64,000 nt of DNA from Pseudanabaena minima (GTDB lineage: Bacteria > Cyanobacteriota > Cyanobacteriia > Pseudanabaenales > Pseudanabaenaceae): positions 1,240,001 to 1,304,000 of the forward strand of contig NZ_CP159508.1 in NCBI RefSeq assembly GCF_051131155.1, given 5' to 3'. The notes beneath the pieces are model-generated. The model had not been told where the DNA came from and made no database searches. It worked only from the letters and a program-made list of their open reading frames with translations. The position numbers were made by a program, and so were the translations under genes. Positions 45,374 to 54,438 of this stretch are shown piece after piece (the stretch's first letter is position 1; every line of letters begins with the position of its first letter).

Positions 45374-47167
45374 TTAGCGTGGTCTTCCACTATATTCAGT
45401 GAAGATAATGACGTTTCCTTCACTATCGGTAGCAACTAGTTGAGCGTAACCCGCTTGTTTATCAATGCCACGATAATTGTTAATCGCTGAAATCACAGGG
45501 AAACTAGTTCCCTTTTCCTGAAGATAACTATAAATTTTTTCAACTGAGCGTACCCAAAAACTCATATAGCCATTAGTTTTACGCGGTTGTATTAGGGCAC
45601 TAGCATCAGATTTCGCCTCGTATAAGCCAAATACAGCGTGATTACTCCAAAAACCATAATATTGTTCATCGGGATAGCCCTCACCAAGCCCTAATTGTTT
45701 GTCATAAAAGCGACGGGACTGGTCAGCATCTTGTACAGGATAGCCAGTGTAATCCAATTCCAAAACGGGAGTATTTGAGTGGTTGTTCTCAACAATTAAA
45801 GTATGTATCAATTTAAGATCGCTGCTAAATACCTGTGTAACCCAAGCTAAATCCTGAAACGGATGTAATCCTTGTCCTTTCAAATGTAAATCGTAGCTAA
45901 CGATCTGATATGAACCCAAAGTCAAAGACTGGAATCGCTCCACTTTGAGATTGGCGGTGATGCCTTCTTTTCCTTGATCATAAACAGACCAATACTCAGA
46001 AGATAGAGACTTGGTGATATTAGAATCTCGCTCTTGACCACGATTTTTAAGGCGGGTATCATCAAACCAAGTGGACTGAGGAGCCAAACAGGAGTTAAGA
46101 GTTGAGGTATCCATCGAAAGCCAAGCCGTCATTACTTTTTCCGCTTGTTTGGCTAAATCAGTTTCATGCGGAAAACCACTCACCGTCGGGACAAAATCAG
46201 TGGAGTTGTAAAAATTTTTCCCCCATAGCATAAAGACATTCTCATCTTGATCCAAACCGAGACAGTAGGTATCACCCTTGATTGATTGTGGCTGACCTAA
46301 TAGTTCGACATCAGCTTGCTCTAGTCTTTTGTATTGTGCTTGTACATCTTCAACTAAAAAAAGCGCGTAACCATTGGGTAAATTGGGCTTTACTTGGGCT
46401 ACACCATCATAACGATTGACATCAAGAATAAAGCGTCCTCCCTTGATATTAAAAGATGCTCTTGTTGAAGTTACAGATTCTGGTTCGCCCAATAAAGGTG
46501 TGTAAAACTTGACCGCCCTATCTAAATCATTGACTGGGTAAGCAAAATCAAAGTCAAGGGTTCCTTTTGTACCAGGCTGTTGAGATTTTACGTCATAATC
46601 CAGTGACCAAGCATCAGTTTGATAGATCAGCTTCCATTCTGCTTTTTCTTTAATAAATCCCTGAAATACTAAACCTTGATCGCTATAATTCCAACGTACT
46701 CCTCCTTGTATATCAAGCCAATATGTAGCGATCGCATAGTCTTCGCCAATATCAAACTCAGCCCGTTTAACGATCATCTTTTCGGCAATCAGATTATTGG
46801 GTCGCTCAAAAGCAGACCACTCCGCAGCCATTCCTGACTCAATAGCGGCGACACCGACTTGACGCACTCCACTACGACTGCTAACACGAATTGCCTCAGA
46901 TTTCCAATGACTTAGAAAACTTGGTGTATCCATTCGCAGATAATCCTGCCACAAAGCTACAATCTTTTCTCTCAATTCAGCCGTTCCTTCTCCTTTGCCA
47001 GACACAATAGGCTCTACCCCAAAAGTAAAAGAACCAGAGTTTTTTGACGTTCCTTTTAATGATTTCGCGGCTAGATTGCATCCACTTATTTTGCTGGTAA
47101 TGATTATGGCAATAGTTGTTAGTAGTGTTCGTTTCAAAAAATGACGGCGTTTCATCTTTTTATTCAA
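45374..47167 (-). CDS. Exported lipoprotein with two NTF2-VOC units
   Basis: A 597-residue protein with a Tat-like signal (RRHFLKR) and lipobox Cys30 (KISGC), so probably folded before export and lipid-anchored. Four domains follow: NTF2/SnoaL-like (about 55-190), VOC/glyoxalase-like (about 190-325), a second NTF2-like (about 335-460) and a second VOC-like (about 465-597). The VOC halves share YPVNDLDRAVKFYTPLLGEP and YPVQDADQSRRFYDKQLGLG. Metal-binding residues of active glyoxalases are not all evident, so a binding role is possible. Function unknown. Confidence 0.78.
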   Translation of the reverse strand: MNKKMKRRHFLKRTLLTTIAIIITSKISGCNLAAKSLKGTSKNSGSFTFGVEPIVSGKGEGTAELREKIVALWQDYLRMDTPSFLSHWKSEAIRVSSRSGVRQVGVAAIESGMAAEWSAFERPNNLIAEKMIVKRAEFDIGEDYAIATYWLDIQGGVRWNYSDQGLVFQGFIKEKAEWKLIYQTDAWSLDYDVKSQQPGTKGTLDFDFAYPVNDLDRAVKFYTPLLGEPESVTSTRASFNIKGGRFILDVNRYDGVAQVKPNLPNGYALFLVEDVQAQYKRLEQADVELLGQPQSIKGDTYCLGLDQDENVFMLWGKNFYNSTDFVPTVSGFPHETDLAKQAEKVMTAWLSMDTSTLNSCLAPQSTWFDDTRLKNRGQERDSNITKSLSSEYWSVYDQGKEGITANLKVERFQSLTLGSYQIVSYDLHLKGQGLHPFQDLAWVTQVFSSDLKLIHTLIVENNHSNTPVLELDYTGYPVQDADQSRRFYDKQLGLGEGYPDEQYYGFWSNHAVFGLYEAKSDASALIQPRKTNGYMSFWVRSVEKIYSYLQEKGTSFPVISAINNYRGIDKQAGYAQLVATDSEGNVIIFTEYSGRPR

Positions 47168-47254
47168 TTAAATAAGAGTGTTTTTGAGACATTTTTAGCA
47201 ACAAAAGAAGTAAGCGATTTCTAAAGCCATAGCCCATGAATATAGAAAAATTAA

Positions 47255-47358
47255 TAAGTAGCTGGGCTTAATTAAAATCTAAAACCAGAGGTTGTTCCAC
47301 CCGCTACGCGGGCGGAACAACCTTTTTGGTTTTTAGTTTACTTATGCCTAGCTACTTA
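47255..47358. mobile_element. MITE-like element, TAAGTAGCT family (copy 2)
   Basis: The same ends as the copy at 10996-11093 surround a stem that differs in sequence (GGTTGTTCCACCCGC, loop TAC), so the ends are conserved while the stems differ. Confidence 0.75.
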
Positions 47359-47560
47359 CAGCTATAGAGATCTCTAATGGATAGCCTACAATATTTAGAA
47401 AAAATCAACCTTAGTTTTTTAAAGAGAACCCAGATATGATCAAGTGAATCTTTTGGAAAGATTAGCTCACGATCCCAGAAAATCAGTTGCGGGGCGTGCG
47501 AAGAAAATCAAGACAGCACTGATTTGAATCTAAACCAAGGATTTTGAATTAAGCTTCATG

Positions 47561-47651
47561 TTTAGAAGATAGATTGTTAATGCGATCGCCTAGAATTTAG
47601 CCTCACGGTAATAGCGATCGCCTTTAGAAGATAGACTGTTAATGCGATCGC
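47561..47651 (+). repeat. HIP1-bearing direct repeat (copy 2 and partial copy 3)
   Basis: The unit TTTAGAAGATAGATTGTTAA starts at 47561 and restarts at 47623, a 62-base tandem step. Three GCGATCGC octamers lie within. The first copy matches the unit at 45231-45286. Confidence 0.7.
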
Positions 47652-47746
47652 TTTTGACTTACCACAGAATCTGCGGTAACTTATCCACATCAAATCAACT
47701 AAGACGCAATTGTATTACAACCCTAAGTCATCCGACTCGAATATGT

Positions 47747-48271
47747 ATGGAAAGTCAGAAGATCAAAGCATTACAAAATATCTTCAGTTCTAGGCTCGAC
47801 ACATTGAGCCATCTCTTAACGTTAGCTGAGACTCATTTTGGAGATGATGTAGAGTCTATATTGCAGTGTCGTATAGCTCCCGATATGTTTCCCTTTGGTA
47901 CACAAATCGTATTTGCCTGCAATCAGCCGCGCAACTTCGCATTGTGTTGCCTAGGACAGTCGGCGAACAATTTGCCTCCTGACGTAACATCGTTAAATCA
48001 AGCTCGTGGTCATATTTCATCCACTAAGGATCTGTTAGCCAGTATCAATGTCCCTGATGCTACACTTTCAGAGATCAAGCGAATTGAACTTGGGCAAGGT
48101 CTATACCTCGAACTATCAGGACTCTCATACGTGGATGATTTTCTGATGCCAAACTTTTACTTCCATATGACGACTGCGTATGACATCCTGCGTATGGAAG
48201 GAGTACCGATAGGTAAGCGTGATTTTATGATGCATTTAATTCCTTTCCTAAAACATCAAAGTGACACATAA
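47747..48271 (+). CDS. DUF1993 family protein
   Basis: About 174 residues from the ATG at 47747; the upstream codons run into the repeat and are not real. The family pattern is ILQCRIAPDMFPFGTQIVFACNQPRNF and LMPNFYFHMTTAYDILRMEGVPIGKRDFM. DUF1993 belongs to the DinB/YfiT-like superfamily of four-helix proteins, often with metal sites. It is 13 bases before the acetyltransferase and likely co-transcribed. Confidence 0.88.
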   Translation: MESQKIKALQNIFSSRLDTLSHLLTLAETHFGDDVESILQCRIAPDMFPFGTQIVFACNQPRNFALCCLGQSANNLPPDVTSLNQARGHISSTKDLLASINVPDATLSEIKRIELGQGLYLELSGLSYVDDFLMPNFYFHMTTAYDILRMEGVPIGKRDFMMHLIPFLKHQSDT

Positions 48272-48284
48272 CATGGAGTAAAAA

Positions 48285-48779
48285 ATGACACCTTCTGAAT
48301 CATTTAATATTTGCCAGCTTTCCGTCGAAGACATAGCACTTATGGAAGAATTATTAGCTGTCTTTGGTGAAGCTTTTGATGAAGTTGATACCTATAGTTC
48401 ATCTCGTCCAAGCGATACCTATCTCAAGCGCTTACTAAATAGCGATTACTTCATCGCGATCGCCGCGTTAAAAGATGGAACCGTAGTTGGAGGTCTTACC
48501 GCTTACGAACTCCAGAAGTTTGAACAAGAGCGCAGTGAAATTTATATTTACGATCTGGCTGTTGCAGCAGCGCATCGACGGGAAGGAATAGCTACTGCAT
48601 TAATTCAGGAATTAAAGAAGATTGCTGTAGCAAGAGGAGCCTACGTTATTTTCGTACAGGCAGACATCGGCGATGATCCTGCGATCGAACTCTACACAAA
48701 GCTTGGTGTGCGTGAAGATGTACTGCATTTTGACATTGCTATTGACGATAACAGCGATCGCCATAATCAAAAAATTTAA
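48285..48779 (+). CDS. Aminoglycoside 3-N-acetyltransferase, AAC(3)-I type (GNAT)
   Basis: A 164-residue GNAT closely resembling AAC(3)-I enzymes: ALMEELLAVFGEAFDEVDTYSS, RSEIYIYDLAVAAAHRREGIATALI (acetyl-CoA binding) and GAYVIFVQADIGDDPAIELYTKLGVREDVLHFDI. These enzymes acetylate gentamicin-type aminoglycosides. It has a good ribosome-binding site (GGAG) and follows the DUF1993 gene closely. There is no integron site or transposon around it, so it may be an ancestral or environmental homologue; resistance is not shown. Confidence 0.85.
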   Translation: MTPSESFNICQLSVEDIALMEELLAVFGEAFDEVDTYSSSRPSDTYLKRLLNSDYFIAIAALKDGTVVGGLTAYELQKFEQERSEIYIYDLAVAAAHRREGIATALIQELKKIAVARGAYVIFVQADIGDDPAIELYTKLGVREDVLHFDIAIDDNSDRHNQKI

Positions 48780-48897
48780 CCTGCCTGTTAATACAAAATT
48801 ATCCAGAAAGCATAATTACACAGTTAAACTCATCCTTCATTTTTAGGGTAGAAAAACGCTATATTTATCATGTTTAATCATCCCGTGCGCGAAGCTC

Positions 48898-49497
48898 ATG
48901 TCTGAACCTATCTGGTCCTATGTCACCCCTGGCATTCCTGACGAATTATTCGATCGCTTACCAGGAATACCAATGAGCAAATGTGAAACGAGACTGTTAA
49001 TTGTTGGACAATTGCGGCTCAAGGCTGACTCGGTACTATGGGATATTGGCGCAGGCACTGGGACAATCCCCATTGAGACAGGTTTGCTATGTCCTAATGG
49101 GAAAATTGTGGCGATCGAGCGTGATGAAGATGTGGCGGGATTGATTGCTAAGAATTGCCAGAAATTTGCGGTGAATAATGTCGAAATTAAAATTGGTAGT
49201 GCGCCAGAATGCTTGACTAGTTTGACGACAAACCCTGATCGCATTTGCATCGAAGGTGGGCGATCGGTGGCGGAAATTCTGGAATATTGTTGGGATCGTT
49301 TGCAGATTGATGGTAGGGCGATCGCTACTACAAATAGTCTTGAGGGTTTATATGCAATTTCCGAAAGTTTCGCCAAACTCCAAGCGAGAAATGTGGAAGT
49401 AGTGCAATCTTCAGTAAACCGCTTAGAAACTCGCGGCAACCGTCAAGTCTTCGCCGCCGTTAGCCCCATGTTTATCATTAGTGGGGAAAAACTGTAA
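48898..49497 (+). CDS. cbiT: Precorrin-6B C15-methyltransferase subunit (CbiT type)
   Basis: A 199-residue SAM methyltransferase of cobalamin (B12) synthesis. The N-terminus WSYVTPGIPDELFDRLPGIPMSKCE and the SAM motif WDIGAGTGTIPIE are typical of CbiT, which methylates C15 and decarboxylates the precorrin-6 acetate side chain. No B12 riboswitch was recognised upstream. Neighbouring genes are unrelated. Confidence 0.93.
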   Translation: MSEPIWSYVTPGIPDELFDRLPGIPMSKCETRLLIVGQLRLKADSVLWDIGAGTGTIPIETGLLCPNGKIVAIERDEDVAGLIAKNCQKFAVNNVEIKIGSAPECLTSLTTNPDRICIEGGRSVAEILEYCWDRLQIDGRAIATTNSLEGLYAISESFAKLQARNVEVVQSSVNRLETRGNRQVFAAVSPMFIISGEKL

Positions 49498-49578
49498 CCC
49501 CCTTTAATTCCAACTTGCAAAGGAGGAAAACTAGAAATTTCGTGCCCTCCCCTTTGCAAGGGGAGGGTGAGGGAGGGG

Positions 49579-50292
49579 TTAAGAGATTTCGCGAATTTGA
49601 GGTTTTCCGTCCTTAAACTCACCAACTAATATCAGATCGGTAACGCCGACAAATAGACCATTCTCGACCACACCAGGAATATTATTCAAGGTTTTCTCAA
49701 GTTCAGCGGCATCTGCGATCGCATCAAAGGTGACATCTAAAACCATATTGCCTTGATCGGTAATCACAGGGCCATCTTTTTTAACACCCATCCGCAGATC
49801 AGGCTTACCACCCAATTTCTCGACTGCTCTAGTTACTGGGGCAACTGCCATCGGCAAAACTTCGATAGGTACTGCAAAAGTCGAGCCAAGCTTATCTACA
49901 AGTTTCGATTCATCGACTACGACGATAAATAATGCTGCAAGGGAATCGACAACTTTCTCACGGGTGTGAGCAGCACCACCGCCTTTAATCAAGGTTTTAT
50001 TTGGGTCAACTTCATCCGCACCATCGATCGCTACATCCACGCGATCAACATCATCAAGACTACGGATGGGAATACCATATTTTTTGCCCAAGACTGAAGC
50101 TTGGAAAGAAGTGGGGATACCAACAATATCGGTTAGCTCGCCTGTAGAAATGCGTCGCCCTAACTCCTCGATCGCAAAAGCAGTCGTAGACCCAGTCCCT
50201 AAGCCAACTACCATACCCGACTTGACGCGCTGCGCCGCCGCAATGCCAACTTCTTGTTTTAACTTTTTAATATCTTCAGCAGAAATACTCAT
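49579..50292 (-). CDS. rpiA: Ribose-5-phosphate isomerase A
   Basis: A 237-residue enzyme of the pentose-phosphate and Calvin cycles, interconverting ribose 5-phosphate and ribulose 5-phosphate. GLGTGSTT, DGADEVDP and KGGGAAHTREK are all present. Length is normal. Convergent with cbiT, with a possible hairpin region between the two stops. Confidence 0.96.
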   Translation of the reverse strand: MSISAEDIKKLKQEVGIAAAQRVKSGMVVGLGTGSTTAFAIEELGRRISTGELTDIVGIPTSFQASVLGKKYGIPIRSLDDVDRVDVAIDGADEVDPNKTLIKGGGAAHTREKVVDSLAALFIVVVDESKLVDKLGSTFAVPIEVLPMAVAPVTRAVEKLGGKPDLRMGVKKDGPVITDQGNMVLDVTFDAIADAAELEKTLNNIPGVVENGLFVGVTDLILVGEFKDGKPQIREIS

Positions 50293-50553
50293 GGGAAATA
50301 CTTATTTATAAACTTAAAAGTAGTAATTTTAATCCTATCGCAACCTGTGAGCAGCAACTGAGAATCCGCTTAAACAAAATGTACTGTATGATACATTTGT
50401 ATGACATGCTGATCCAAAAACAGTTACGCTGTATGGCTGATTACACTGCTGTCATTATTTAAGTTACAAGTAAAGTGGGCGGGCTTAAAGATTAACTTTT
50501 TATCTAATTTCATAGAGATTGAATTCTTTTGTTATTTAAAATATCGCAATTTT

Positions 50554-51630
50554 ATGAAAAGGCTAACCTATATCAGTAAGTTCGCGCGATCGCTAACTAC
50601 CAAAGAAATTGAAAGTATTGGCAGTGTTTCCCAAACAAATAACTCTAGGGATGGTATTACGGGAGTCTTGCTATCTTGCAGTGGCATATTTTTTCAAATC
50701 TTAGAAGGTGAAGAAGATAGAATTGATAGCCTTTACACAAGAATCTTAGAAGATGATCGTCATAATCAGATTCTTTGTCTCAAATCAGAGCAAAATGTTT
50801 CGCAACGACGCTTTCCAGATTGGTCGATGGAAGTAATTGCTTTAGATGAAAACAACGATATTTTGCTACAGCCCATCAAGATTTTGCTGCAAACCTTGGG
50901 CGAATCACAAACAATTTTAGCGAGTTATACGCAATCAGGAGTTTTGGAAGCAATAGAGAAAGGAATTAATCCACTCACACTTACACCCCGTTACGCCGAA
51001 AAAATCATTTTTTTTGCCGATATCATTAGCTTTACCAGCATTACTGAAAAACTAGAAGTAACTGAAGTTGTGGATTTACTCAATCAATTTTTTACCATTT
51101 GTACTAAAGCGATCGCAGCTAGAGGTGGCGAAGTCACGAAATTTATTGGTGATTGTGTAATGGCGTATTTTGATGGCGATCGTGCCGATGAAGCGATCCA
51201 AGCGAGTTTAGAGGTACTAGCCGAACTAGAAATATTACGCAGTCAGGCATCTGCTCATAGTCCATTACGAGTTCTCTATATTGGCATTGGATTATCGAAA
51301 GGAACCGTATTAGAAGGAAATATTGGTTCTCAAACTAAAAAAGAATATACAGTTATTGGTGATGCGGTTAATGTTGCCTCAAGGATTGAAGCGCTGACCA
51401 GACAGTTAAATCGATTTTTGGTATTTTCGGCATCTGTACGTGAGGGACTAAGCGATCGCTGGCGACCTGTAAGACTAGGGGATTTTAAAGCAAAAGGGAA
51501 AGAGGCGATCGTCGAGGTGTATTCGATTGATGATGTCTTAACTTTCCAAAAGTCAGACTTTCAGAAGTTAAAACAAGAAATTAAGCAACATCTTGAATTA
51601 ATTGGCAGTCAAACACCAGAGTTAGTGTAG
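50554..51630 (+). CDS. Photoactivated adenylyl cyclase (BLUF + class III cyclase)
   Basis: A 358-residue protein of the bPAC/OaPAC type. The BLUF domain (residues 1-100) has flavin-site Y6, N30, Q48, W90 and M92. A short helical linker (105-150) precedes the cyclase (150-340): metal aspartates D156 and D200, adenine-specifying K196 and T266, and transition-state N273 and R277. These predict cAMP rather than cGMP. Blue light would raise cAMP. The overall pattern is close to the Oscillatoria OaPAC. Soluble, monocistronic, followed by a hairpin whose first base is the last base of the stop codon. Confidence 0.94.
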   Translation: MKRLTYISKFARSLTTKEIESIGSVSQTNNSRDGITGVLLSCSGIFFQILEGEEDRIDSLYTRILEDDRHNQILCLKSEQNVSQRRFPDWSMEVIALDENNDILLQPIKILLQTLGESQTILASYTQSGVLEAIEKGINPLTLTPRYAEKIIFFADIISFTSITEKLEVTEVVDLLNQFFTICTKAIAARGGEVTKFIGDCVMAYFDGDRADEAIQASLEVLAELEILRSQASAHSPLRVLYIGIGLSKGTVLEGNIGSQTKKEYTVIGDAVNVASRIEALTRQLNRFLVFSASVREGLSDRWRPVRLGDFKAKGKEAIVEVYSIDDVLTFQKSDFQKLKQEIKQHLELIGSQTPELV

Positions 51631-51704
51631 TAAATGCAGGTGGCGCTTCGCGCCACCTGCATTTACATTTTTTGAAAGCGTTGCTTGACAACGCTTTCAA
51701 AAAA
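51630..51704 (+). terminator. Double hairpin after the photoactivated cyclase
   Basis: First hairpin 51630-51666 (17-bp perfect stem, core GGTGGCGC, loop TTC), then 51668-51704 (TTTTTTGAAAGCGTTG, loop CTTGA), related to the repeat at 4888-4932. They end the cyclase transcript before the kinase gene. Confidence 0.75.
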
Positions 51705-51774
51705 TATATTGTGTTTTACTACAGCGCAAAGCGCTGTATGCTGTACGATCGCTAGTAGCGATGAATATAACCTC

Positions 51775-53583
51775 ATGATGTCAAACCTTTTAGATAACCG
51801 CTATCGCGTCACTAGTGTCCTAGGCAGTGGCGGCTTTGGGGAAACCTATTTGGCTGAAGACACCAAAGTACCCTCCAACCGTCGATGCGTAATTAAGCAG
51901 CTTAAACCCGTTGCTGATAATCCCCAAATGTATGAATTACTGCAACAAAGGTTTCATCGTGAGGCAGCCGTCCTCGAAACGTTGGGAGAAGAAAGTCGCT
52001 ATATTCCCAAACTCTATGCAAACTTTACAGAAAACGGGTTATTCTATTTAGTCCAAGAATGGATTGATGGACTGACTCTGACGGCAACCATTGAACGCAA
52101 TGGTAAATGGAATGAGGAAGCAGTTAGGAAATTACTGGTTAGTATTCTGCAAACTCTAATCTATGTCCATGATCGCGGCATTATTCATCGAGATATCAAG
52201 CCCGATAATATTATTTTGCGTTCTGGAGAGCCTGTGCTAATTGACTTCGGCGCAGTTAAGGAAACTCTCAACGTCAGCACGATCCGCAGTTCCGCCCAAC
52301 AGGTGCATTCAATTGTGATCGGGACACCAGGATTTATGGCTTCAGAACAAGCAGCAGGTAGACCCTTTTTTGCTAGTGATCTTTATAGCCTTGCTATGAC
52401 AGCAATTTTTGCACTAACGGGGAAATATCCACAGGAACTCGGCACTGATCCACAAACAGGAGAAGTTATCTGGCAGACGCATTTACAGGGAATCAGTCCA
52501 GATTTAAGAGCCATATTTGCGAAGGTGTTGCAGTTTGATCCACGCGATCGCTATAGCTCGGCAAGAGAGATGCTAGAAGCATTGCGCCCAACCCAAATAA
52601 TCAATCAATCTCCTCCTAAGCAAGTTCCCAAACCTCCAGCCCTATCAAATATGCAGACAGTAGCGGTAACGCCTAGAGGGTATACACCACCTACAGTTCC
52701 TGATCAATCTGTTTACGTTTATCAACCACAACAAAATCCCAAGAAAAAGATCTTCGGTCAGTTATTAGTAACTATGATCGTTGGTGGCACAGTTGGAGCA
52801 GCGATCGCTTTAGGTGTAGTTGTTTCCCAAAATGGCGGCATAGTTGCATTATGGAATAAAATCTTTCCTGCTAATCAGTCTGTTACCAAAACACCATTTT
52901 ACTTTCTTGCCGATTCTGCTTTTGAGGATAAAGAAAAAGCTAATCTCAGAGTGGAAAAATTAAAGTCTTTAGGATATACAGGTGCAGGCTTGTTCTGGAT
53001 ACCTGACTATCCTAATTTAGGAAGCAATAAATTTCAGCAAGTCTATACAGGACGTTTTCAAGATCTTGAAAGCTGCAAGACCAAACTTAATGAACACCTC
53101 AAATTTGTAGATGATGCCTATTGTGCTTTTGCTAGCCCTAACGCCACAGATCCTGTCCAGAGAATTTCTAAAAGCGATTTACCGCAACCTACTGCTTCGC
53201 CTACACCTACGCCAACGGCAACTCCATCAAAAACGCCAACAGCAACTCCTACACCAACTAGACCCTCCCCAGAACAAGCAATCAGAGACTATTACAGTCT
53301 AATTAATGATCGCCAATTTCAAAGTGCATGGCAAAGTCTCACACCTAAGTTTCAACGCGATCGGGCTGGTGGCTTTAACACTTTTACTGACTGGTGGCGA
53401 ACTGTTGATCAAGTCTCAGTTAATGGATCGCGTCTTGTTGAAATTAATGAGAAGTCAGCGATCATCGATATTGATCTCACCTACCGCAAAGACAAAGCTA
53501 TTTTTCCTGAGACTCTTCGTATGTCTCTAGTTTGGAATGAGTCTGCTAAACAATGGCAAATCAGTGAAACGCAAAGACAGTAA
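51775..53583 (+). CDS. Serine/threonine kinase with SPOR-like and NTF2-like extracytoplasmic domains
   Basis: About 602 residues from the ATG at 51775. The kinase domain (residues 10-270) has GSGGFGET, catalytic HRDIKPDN and DFG. A transmembrane segment (about 327-350) follows. Outside are a segment resembling SPOR (residues 370-450: FYFLADSAFEDKEKANLR) and a Pro/Thr linker (TPTPTATPSKTPTATPTP), then an NTF2-like domain (EQAIRDYYSLINDRQFQSAWQSL). This is a one-pass receptor-type kinase. Ligand unknown. An upstream TTG frame exists but the ATG gives the proper kinase N-terminus. Confidence 0.9.
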   Translation: MMSNLLDNRYRVTSVLGSGGFGETYLAEDTKVPSNRRCVIKQLKPVADNPQMYELLQQRFHREAAVLETLGEESRYIPKLYANFTENGLFYLVQEWIDGLTLTATIERNGKWNEEAVRKLLVSILQTLIYVHDRGIIHRDIKPDNIILRSGEPVLIDFGAVKETLNVSTIRSSAQQVHSIVIGTPGFMASEQAAGRPFFASDLYSLAMTAIFALTGKYPQELGTDPQTGEVIWQTHLQGISPDLRAIFAKVLQFDPRDRYSSAREMLEALRPTQIINQSPPKQVPKPPALSNMQTVAVTPRGYTPPTVPDQSVYVYQPQQNPKKKIFGQLLVTMIVGGTVGAAIALGVVVSQNGGIVALWNKIFPANQSVTKTPFYFLADSAFEDKEKANLRVEKLKSLGYTGAGLFWIPDYPNLGSNKFQQVYTGRFQDLESCKTKLNEHLKFVDDAYCAFASPNATDPVQRISKSDLPQPTASPTPTPTATPSKTPTATPTPTRPSPEQAIRDYYSLINDRQFQSAWQSLTPKFQRDRAGGFNTFTDWWRTVDQVSVNGSRLVEINEKSAIIDIDLTYRKDKAIFPETLRMSLVWNESAKQWQISETQRQ

Positions 53584-53591
53584 TCCGCGTA

Positions 53592-53686
53592 TATAGCGCT
53601 TTTCAAGCAAGCGAGGTACATAGGTTTGTTTCCCCGCCTTTGGCGGGGAAACAAACCCGTACGTCACTAGACTGATAAACGCTATA
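53592..53686. mobile_element. MITE-like element, TATAGCGTTT family (copy 2)
   Basis: A 95-bp element with ends TATAGCGCTTTTCAAGC and GATAAACGCTATA. It is the inverse of the copy at 25606 and contains an extra hairpin (TTTCCCCGCC, loop TTT). No gene in 53584-53916. Confidence 0.75.
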
Positions 53687-53916
53687 ACTATATAGAATAG
53701 AACTGTAGGGGCAAAGCATTCCCGTCACAATCTATAAATTTTTAGATAACCTTCCTTTGGGAATGCTCTGCCCAAAACCTCGCAACGCAGGGATAGATTG
53801 TCTGTAAAAGTACAGAGCGTTTAGCATTTGCGGATCGATATTTCTGGGATGAGTTTTAAAATTGTGGCGCAAATGACAAGTCCCTACTATATTCCATTTA
53901 TATAAAAGCAGAGAAT

Positions 53917-54438
53917 ATGCAAAATCAACCACAAGTCAGCATCATTATGGGTAGTGATTCCGATCTACCAACCATGCAAGGCGCGATCGCTATTTGTCAG
54001 CAGTTCAATATTCCTCACGAAGTCGCGATTATTTCAGCTCATCGCACTCCTGAGAGAATGGTGGAATTTGCGAAGAATGCCCATATGCGAGGAATTAAAG
54101 TAATTATTGCAGGGGCGGGCGGGGCTGCTCACTTACCAGGAATGGTGGCGGCTCTTTCACCTTTGCCTGTAATTGGTGTGCCAATCTCTACTAGACAGCT
54201 TAGCGGTGTTGATTCTCTCTATTCTATTGTGCAAATGCCCAAGGGAATTCCAGTAGCAACTGTGGCGATCGGCAATGCTGATAATGCAGGACTTTTAGCA
54301 GTTCAGATTCTCGCCAGTCATGATTCTAACCTTCTCGAAAAAGTAATTGCTTATCGTCAATTGCTAAAAGATATGGTGATGGAGAAGCAAGATAAGCTAG
54401 ATGAACTAGGAAGTGAAAAATATTTGCAGCAAATGTAG
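53917..54438 (+). CDS. purE: N5-carboxyaminoimidazole ribonucleotide mutase
   Basis: A 173-residue class I PurE. It rearranges N5-CAIR to CAIR in purine synthesis. MGSDSDLPTM, ISAHRTPERM and AGAGGAAHLPGM are present. Length is normal. Upstream the AAGCAGAGAAT sequence gives a ribosome-binding site. Confidence 0.96.
   Translation: MQNQPQVSIIMGSDSDLPTMQGAIAICQQFNIPHEVAIISAHRTPERMVEFAKNAHMRGIKVIIAGAGGAAHLPGMVAALSPLPVIGVPISTRQLSGVDSLYSIVQMPKGIPVATVAIGNADNAGLLAVQILASHDSNLLEKVIAYRQLLKDMVMEKQDKLDELGSEKYLQQM

Larger units (their letters stand above)
47168..47746. other. Long intergenic region with two repeat types
   Basis: No gene is supported in these 579 bases. They hold the TAAGTAGCT element (47255-47358) and HIP1-bearing direct repeats (47561-47651). 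Confidence 0.6.

Noticed and set aside
50385..50395. Short palindrome TGTATGATACA before the photocyclase gene
   Set aside because: Too short and unlike the TGTGA-N6-TCACA cAMP-receptor site to be called regulatory.
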